Shown here in pieces: positions 59,402 to 64,000 of a DNA stretch of 64,000 nt. Within the stretch, counting starts at the first letter, position 1. Every line of letters starts with the position of its first letter. The translations under genes were made by a program, and so were the position numbers. A model generated the notes under the pieces. That model was not told the origin of the DNA. It searched no databases and saw only the letters and a program-made list of their open reading frames with translations. Source of the DNA: Sphingomonas aurantiaca (GTDB lineage Bacteria > Pseudomonadota > Alphaproteobacteria > Sphingomonadales > Sphingomonadaceae); assembly GCF_003050705.1 (NCBI RefSeq), contig NZ_QAOG01000008.1:166299-230298 (forward strand), read 5' to 3'.

Positions 59402-62400
59402 ATGCGTAACCACATGTTTCGAGATTGCCTGCTGGCATCGACGATGATGGCAGGCGCGGTTGGCGCATTGCCGGCCTTTGCCCAGACCGCAACGGCGCCG
59501 GCGCCGGCCCCCGCCCCCGCGGCTCAGGGCACGGCAAGCGATGACGGCGCAGCCGCCACGACGCCTGCGATCTCCAACACGCCGAGCGAGGATCCGGCCG
59601 CAGCCGGGACGACCGGCGGCGGCGACATCGTCGTTACCGGTTCGCGTATCTCGAACCCGAACCTGACGTCGGCCAGCCCGGTGACCGTCGTCAACGCAGC
59701 AGAGATCAAGCTGCGCGGCGCGACGCGCATCGAAGACGTTCTGAACAGCCTGCCATCGGCCTTCGCCGCGCAGAACTCGTCGGTATCGAACGGCTCGACC
59801 GGCACGGCGACGGTCAACCTGCGCAATCTGGGTGAATCGCGCACGCTGGTGCTGATCAACGGCCGCCGCCTGATGCCGGGCAACCCGTCGTCGAGCAGCA
59901 CCGCAAGTGCTGCTGCCGACGTCAACATGATCCCGGCGTCGCTGATCAAGCGCGTCGATGTGCTGACCGGCGGCGCAGGCTCGGTTTATGGTTCGGATGC
60001 GATTGGCGGCGTCGTCAACTTCGTGCTTGATACCGATTACGAGGGCTTCAGCGTCGATGCATCGGGCGGCATCTATAACCACAACAACCGCAGCGACCGC
60101 TTCAAGGCGCTGAACACCACCGCCGGCAATTCGGCGCCGACCGGTCAATCGTTCGACGGGACGCAGTTCGACATCAACTTCAAGGTTGGCGTCGGCACCA
60201 GCGACGGCCGCGGCCACATCGTCGGCTATGGCGGCTACCGCAAGATCGGCGCGATCCTGCAGGGTTCGCGCGACTACAGCGCGTGCGGCCTCAACGCACC
60301 GACGGGCAATGTCGGCAACGACTATGTCTGCGGCGGATCCGCAACCGCGTTCCCGGCAAACTTCTCGCTCAACGACGCTGTCGAGGGCGGGCCGCCAACC
60401 GGCTATACGCTTAATTCCGCAGGCCAGCTCGTCCCGGGTACGACGCTGTATAACGCCAACCCGCTGAACTATTATCAGCGTCCGGATAAGCGCTATACCG
60501 CAGGCTTCCTCGCAAAGTACGAAGTCAGCGACGCGTTCAAGCCCTACGCCGATTTCATGTTCATGGACGACCGTTCGGTGGCGCAGATCGCACCGTCGGG
60601 CGACTTCAACAACACCTCGGTCCTGAACAGCAACAACCCGTTCCTGTCGGCTGCACAGAAGGCTACCTTCTTCCGTGACACCAACCTGGTGCGGGACGCG
60701 AACGGCAACGTCATCAACCTGACCAACCCGGACGGTTCGCAGTACCAGCAGGCCAATGTCCGCATCGGCCGCCGCAACGTCGAAGGTGGCGGTCGCCAGG
60801 CCGATCTCCGCCACACGCAATACCGCTTCGTGGCCGGTGCGAGCGGCACGCTCGACAAGGGTATCTCGTACGAGGCGTACGGCCAGTTCGGCAGCACCGT
60901 GTTCAACCAGGTGTATCGCAACGAGTTCTCGGTGTCGCGTACGACGCGCGCGCTCGATGCCATCACCGATACGCGCCCGGGTTCGGCGACGAACGGCCAG
61001 GCGGTCTGCCGGTCGGTCGTCGACGGTACCGATCCGAACTGCGTACCGCTGAACATCTTCGGTTCAGCTGGCATCTCCCCAGCAGCGCTGAACTATGTCC
61101 AGACGCCGGGCTTCCAGTCGGGTGAGAACAAGGAGACGGTCCTCAACGCGTCGTTCACCTTCAAGGGCGCCGAATACGGCGTTCAGTCGCCGTTCGCGAA
61201 CGAGGGCATCGCGCTGAACGTCGGTGGTGAGTATCGCAAGGAATCGCTGAGCCTCGAAGTCGACAACGCGTTCCTGAGCGGCGATCTGGCCGGCCAGGGC
61301 GGTGCGACATTGCCGATCCGCGGCAGCTACAACGTCAAGGAAGCGTTCGGCGAAATCCAGGTGCCGCTCGTCAGCGATCGTCCGTTCTTCAATGAGCTGA
61401 CCGTCAACGGTGGCTATCGCTATTCGAGCTACAGCACCGCCGGGTCGGCAAGCTCGTACAAGGGTGAACTGGTCTGGGCGCCGATTTCGGACATCCGCTT
61501 CCGTGGTGGCTACAACCGCGCGGTGCGTGCACCGAACACGCAGGAATTGTTCGCACAGCAATCGGTCCAGCTGGACGGTGCGACGGACCCTTGCGCAGGC
61601 GCCGCGGTCAACGGCCTGGTCAACGGCAACACCGCGGCGCAGTGCGCACTCACCGGCGTGCCTGCGAACCGTTTCGGCCTGATCGCGGCCAACCCGTCCG
61701 AGCAGTATAACGGGCTACTGGGCGGCAACCCGAACCTTCGTCCCGAAAAGGCCGATACGTTCACCGCCGGCGTGATCCTGCGTCCGTCGTTCCTGCCGGG
61801 CTTCAACCTGTCGGTCGATGGCTTCCGCATCAAGCTCAAGGACCGCATCGGCGTCATCGGCGCGGACACGATCATCGCGCAGTGCCTCCAGACCGCCGAC
61901 CAGCAGTTCTGCAGTGCCATCAAACGCGATGCCAGCGGCACGTTGTGGCAGGGTAATGCCGGCTACATCGTCGATACCAACGTCAATGCGGGTACGCTGA
62001 CGACACAGGGCATCGAAACGTCGGCGGGTTACACCTACCGGTCGGACAGCATCGGCACGATCGGGCTGTCGTTCAACGGCACCTATGTCGACAAGTTCAC
62101 GTCGGACAAGGTTGGCGCGAAGTTCGATTGCGCAGGCCTGTACGGCGCGCAGTGCGGCTATCCGATGTCCAAGTGGCGTCATCAGGCTCGTGTATCGCTG
62201 ACGACGCCGAACGGTATCGGTCTGTCCGGCAACTGGCGGTACCTATCGGCAACGAAGTTCGAGCGCACCAGCAGCGACAGCGATCTCGCCGGTCCGTTCT
62301 TCGTCAACGATGCCCGCGTGAAGGCGCAGAACTATTTCGATCTGGCCGCAACCGTGCGGGTCGCCGACAAGTTCACCTACCGCATGGGCGTGAACAACAT

Positions 62401-62533
62401 CCTCGACAAGACGCCGCCGATCCTGAGTGCGGCAGCATCGCCGATCGGCTCGCTCGGCAATGGCAACACCTATCCGGGCATCTACGAGGCTATCGGCCGC
62501 TACCTGTTCGTCGGCCTGACTATCGACATGTAA
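59402..62533 (+). CDS. TonB-dependent receptor
   Basis: A 1043-residue outer-membrane transporter. The start at 59402 follows AAAGGGA and leads to a signal peptide (MMAGAVGALPAFAQ). A Pro/Ala-rich linker precedes the TonB box region (GGDIVVTGSRISNPN), the plug (IEDVLNSLPSAFAAQ, VNLRNLGESRTLVLINGRRL, GSVYGSDAIGGVVNFVLD) and the barrel, which ends in RYLFVGLTIDM. The plug is of the RISNPN/INGRRLMPG subtype common in sphingomonads and Caulobacter. Substrate is unknown; no operator copy or transport partner is beside it. A strong terminator follows. Confidence 0.92.
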   Translation: MRNHMFRDCLLASTMMAGAVGALPAFAQTATAPAPAPAPAAQGTASDDGAAATTPAISNTPSEDPAAAGTTGGGDIVVTGSRISNPNLTSASPVTVVNAAEIKLRGATRIEDVLNSLPSAFAAQNSSVSNGSTGTATVNLRNLGESRTLVLINGRRLMPGNPSSSSTASAAADVNMIPASLIKRVDVLTGGAGSVYGSDAIGGVVNFVLDTDYEGFSVDASGGIYNHNNRSDRFKALNTTAGNSAPTGQSFDGTQFDINFKVGVGTSDGRGHIVGYGGYRKIGAILQGSRDYSACGLNAPTGNVGNDYVCGGSATAFPANFSLNDAVEGGPPTGYTLNSAGQLVPGTTLYNANPLNYYQRPDKRYTAGFLAKYEVSDAFKPYADFMFMDDRSVAQIAPSGDFNNTSVLNSNNPFLSAAQKATFFRDTNLVRDANGNVINLTNPDGSQYQQANVRIGRRNVEGGGRQADLRHTQYRFVAGASGTLDKGISYEAYGQFGSTVFNQVYRNEFSVSRTTRALDAITDTRPGSATNGQAVCRSVVDGTDPNCVPLNIFGSAGISPAALNYVQTPGFQSGENKETVLNASFTFKGAEYGVQSPFANEGIALNVGGEYRKESLSLEVDNAFLSGDLAGQGGATLPIRGSYNVKEAFGEIQVPLVSDRPFFNELTVNGGYRYSSYSTAGSASSYKGELVWAPISDIRFRGGYNRAVRAPNTQELFAQQSVQLDGATDPCAGAAVNGLVNGNTAAQCALTGVPANRFGLIAANPSEQYNGLLGGNPNLRPEKADTFTAGVILRPSFLPGFNLSVDGFRIKLKDRIGVIGADTIIAQCLQTADQQFCSAIKRDASGTLWQGNAGYIVDTNVNAGTLTTQGIETSAGYTYRSDSIGTIGLSFNGTYVDKFTSDKVGAKFDCAGLYGAQCGYPMSKWRHQARVSLTTPNGIGLSGNWRYLSATKFERTSSDSDLAGPFFVNDARVKAQNYFDLAATVRVADKFTYRMGVNNILDKTPPILSAAASPIGSLGNGNTYPGIYEAIGRYLFVGLTIDM

Positions 62534-62557
62534 TCGAACCTTCGGGTCCGATATCTG

Positions 62558-62589
62558 GGGCGGCAGGTCATCCACCTGCCGCCCTTTTT
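62558..62589 (+). terminator. intrinsic terminator of the TonB receptor gene
   Basis: GGGCGGCAGGT (62558-62568) pairs perfectly with ACCTGCCGCCC (62574-62584) around a five-base loop, followed by TTTTTC. It begins 25 bases after the stop codon. Confidence 0.93.
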
Positions 62590-62658
62590 CGTCTTCTCGC
62601 AGACCCCAAGCCGATGCCTCCGCGGGCACGATGCACAACGGTGCGTCGCGAGTCCCCA

Positions 62659-62778
62659 TGCGATCGAAATTTCGAACGGTGGCTCGACCTGAGACGGCAG
62701 GCGCTACACAAAATCCCTTACGCCACGACCTTCATCGGTAGGAACGGGGCACCGACCTGGCCGACGGGTGCGGCCTGA
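62659..62778 (+). pseudogene. possible truncated-globin C-terminal fragment
   Basis: The frame reads CDRNFERWLDLRRQALHKI followed by TTFIGR, which resembles the last helices of group III truncated hemoglobins (pattern HFxRWLxLFxxT...FIxRA). The heme-binding part and any start are missing. With the flavohemoglobin remnant 120 bases on, it suggests a lost oxygen/nitric-oxide gene pair. The match is short. Confidence 0.35.
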
Positions 62779-62897
62779 TGTCCGAAAGCGTCGCCGCGCT
62801 CAAAAACGTGGTGCCCTGTAGCGGCAGGACGCGGATCGACGTCAGGCCGATGCAGTTCGGTACGGCGGTTAGGTAAGCGACCGTGGAGTCAGGCTGA

Positions 62898-63478
62898 TTG
62901 GTGCCCTCGCCCGCGAAAATGCCGGTTCTGATGGACGAGATATTGGCCGCAGAGGGCGGATGGACCGGTTGGCGTTCGGTTACGGTGGTCGAGCGCATCC
63001 GCGTGAGCAGCCACATCACGTCATTCATTCTGACGCCGCAGGACGGCCACCCCGTGCTCCGCCACAAGCCGGGCCAATATCTGACGTTCCGGTTGAAACC
63101 GAACGGTGCCCCGAAACGCGCGCGAAACTCCCCGATATCCTGTCCGTCGAACGGGGAATACTACCGGATCTAGGTCAAGCGGGAAGCGGCAGGCCAAGGC
63201 GATTCCTGCATTCTGCATGATGATATCCAGATCGGCGACCGGTTGGAGACCACACCTCCCGCTGGCGACTCTTGCCTCGCCGACATGCCGCGGCGGCCTG
63301 TAATACTGCTTTCCGGGGGCGTCGGCCTGACGCCGATGGTTTCAGCGGCTCTAGAAAGCGGATCGTTCTATATTTCCGTTCTGCGCGCACTCTCTGGTCG
63401 GCAAACCGATCTGCCCTTTTCCGGTCGGACCGCGTCTCGATACGCCAATGCCATATCGGTACCCGCTACCACCCCTGA
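62898..63478 (+). pseudogene. hmp: flavohemoglobin (hmp) remnant, broken by a stop codon
   Basis: The frame from 62898 gives ILAAEGGWTGWRSVTVVERI, then ITSFILTPQDG, PGQYLTFRL and NGEYYRI, which follow the end of the globin domain and the FAD-binding domain of Hmp. A TAG at 63171-63173 interrupts it, and the same frame resumes with GDRLETTPPAGDS and RPVILLSGGVGLTPMVSA, the start of the NAD-binding domain. After that the match shifts frame and fades. The globin domain is absent and the RxYSLS flavin motif is degraded (RARNSPIS), so it is non-functional. Confidence 0.75.
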
Positions 63479-63479
63479 C

Positions 63480-63862
63480 CTGCTCGCCAGAAATCTATCG
63501 CTGGTAGCGGAGCGGATCAGCGGGAGAAGCGATGCAGCAACTCCGTTTACCGGCTGCACCGCCAGCACCAGCGACGGCGCGCAAACGCAACAGCCGGCCC
63601 GCAGGCACCCAACCAGCGTTGGTCGCTAGGCAACACACCCGGACGCGTTGGCCTGCAATAGACGATTCCATATGTGTACGCGGTATCGATGACGACAGCC
63701 GAGAATGCCTGGGGTGCATCGTGGATATAGCGGTCGACTACAGGGGGCGTTCGCGCGTCGAGCGCTATAGTCGAACCGCGTAGGAACTGACGCCGACGGC
63801 GCCGAACGTACGCAACGCCCCCCCGCCAAGGTTTTGGTCGAGCTTTAAGACCTGCGCCACAA
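63480..63862. other. gene-free stretch before the tRNA terminator
   Basis: No reading frame here shows recognisable protein features, and I see no repeat, hairpin or operator apart from the terminator that follows. It is probably the decayed end of the hmp region. Confidence 0.5.
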
Positions 63863-63896
63863 ACGACAACGCCGCCCGTAAGGGCGGCGTTGTCGT
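63863..63896 (-). terminator. terminator of the initiator tRNA gene
   Basis: A perfect 15-pair stem (ACGACAACGCCGCCC with GGGCGGCGTTGTCGT) around a four-base loop, 10 bases beyond the tRNA 3' end. On the tRNA strand it is followed by TTTG, a short U-tract. Confidence 0.85.
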
Positions 63897-63906
63897 AGTA
63901 GGGAAA

Positions 63907-63983
<77 letters not shown>

Positions 63984-64000
63984 ACATTCGCGTTAGCGAA

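Noticed and set aside
63532..63783. Small open frame near the right edge
   Set aside because: No start signal or recognisable features; lies in the decayed stretch after the hmp remnant.

Overview
The window is a 64-kb stretch of high-GC chromosome. It most likely comes from a Sphingomonas-like alphaproteobacterium (family Sphingomonadaceae). That is an inference from two large TonB-dependent receptors, Tat-type secreted enzymes, sphingomonad-style uronate genes, an alphaproteobacterial initiator tRNA and an FnrL-type regulator. No rRNA, phage, insertion sequence or CRISPR array is visible.

Region 1 (1-9.2 kb) is a low-oxygen respiration module. It holds ompW, the bd-oxidase genes cydA-cydB-cydX, the divergent assembly transporter cydD-cydC, an Fnr-type regulator with four cluster cysteines, and a hemerythrin-like gene. 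Near-identical FNR boxes stand before ompW (two), between cydD and cydA, and before the hemerythrin-like gene, so the regulator and its likely regulon lie side by side. A large secreted DUF3857/transglutaminase protein follows (9.2-12.7 kb).

Region 2 (13-23.2 kb) is assimilatory nitrate reduction: nasT-nasS, then a leader with a double-hexaloop ANTAR motif and a terminator, then narK-type transporter, nirB, nirD, nasA and cobA. A 150-bp sequence containing the 3' end of nirD is present three times in tandem between nirD and nasA, and its last copy supplies the nasA ribosome-binding site.

Region 3 (23.3-35.5 kb) has a membrane protein of unknown role, a FUSC-family protein and a TesB-type thioesterase. 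After these comes a catabolic cluster: porin, MaoC hydratase, MFS transporter, MmgE/PrpD protein, acyl-CoA dehydrogenase, class III CoA-transferase, GntR/UTRA regulator and CitE-like lyase. The enzyme set matches the known itaconate pathway (CoA-transferase, itaconyl-CoA hydratase, citramalyl-CoA lyase). A 15-bp inverted-orientation operator pair brackets the porin gene.

Region 4 (35.5-57 kb) is a plant-polysaccharide/uronate locus: GH43 enzyme, two esterase-type hydrolases, a TonB-dependent receptor, kdgK, kduD, kduI, a shrunken uxaC remnant, a LacI-type regulator, uxaA, a 2-keto-4-pentenoate-hydratase-like gene, exuT, a 1265-residue secreted protein of unknown family with LamG-like and CARDB-like ends, and a DUF885 protein. 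Four copies of one 14-bp operator (TGACACCGGTTACC type) tie most of it to the LacI regulator. The 1265-residue protein is the best candidate for an undescribed polysaccharide-active enzyme.

Region 5 (56.6-64 kb) is gene-poor and partly decayed. It has a PhoD-like phosphatase remnant, a DUF1080 protein, an LprI-like protein, a second TonB-dependent receptor with a clear terminator, remnants of a truncated globin and of a flavohemoglobin (hmp), and the initiator tRNA-Met at the right edge.
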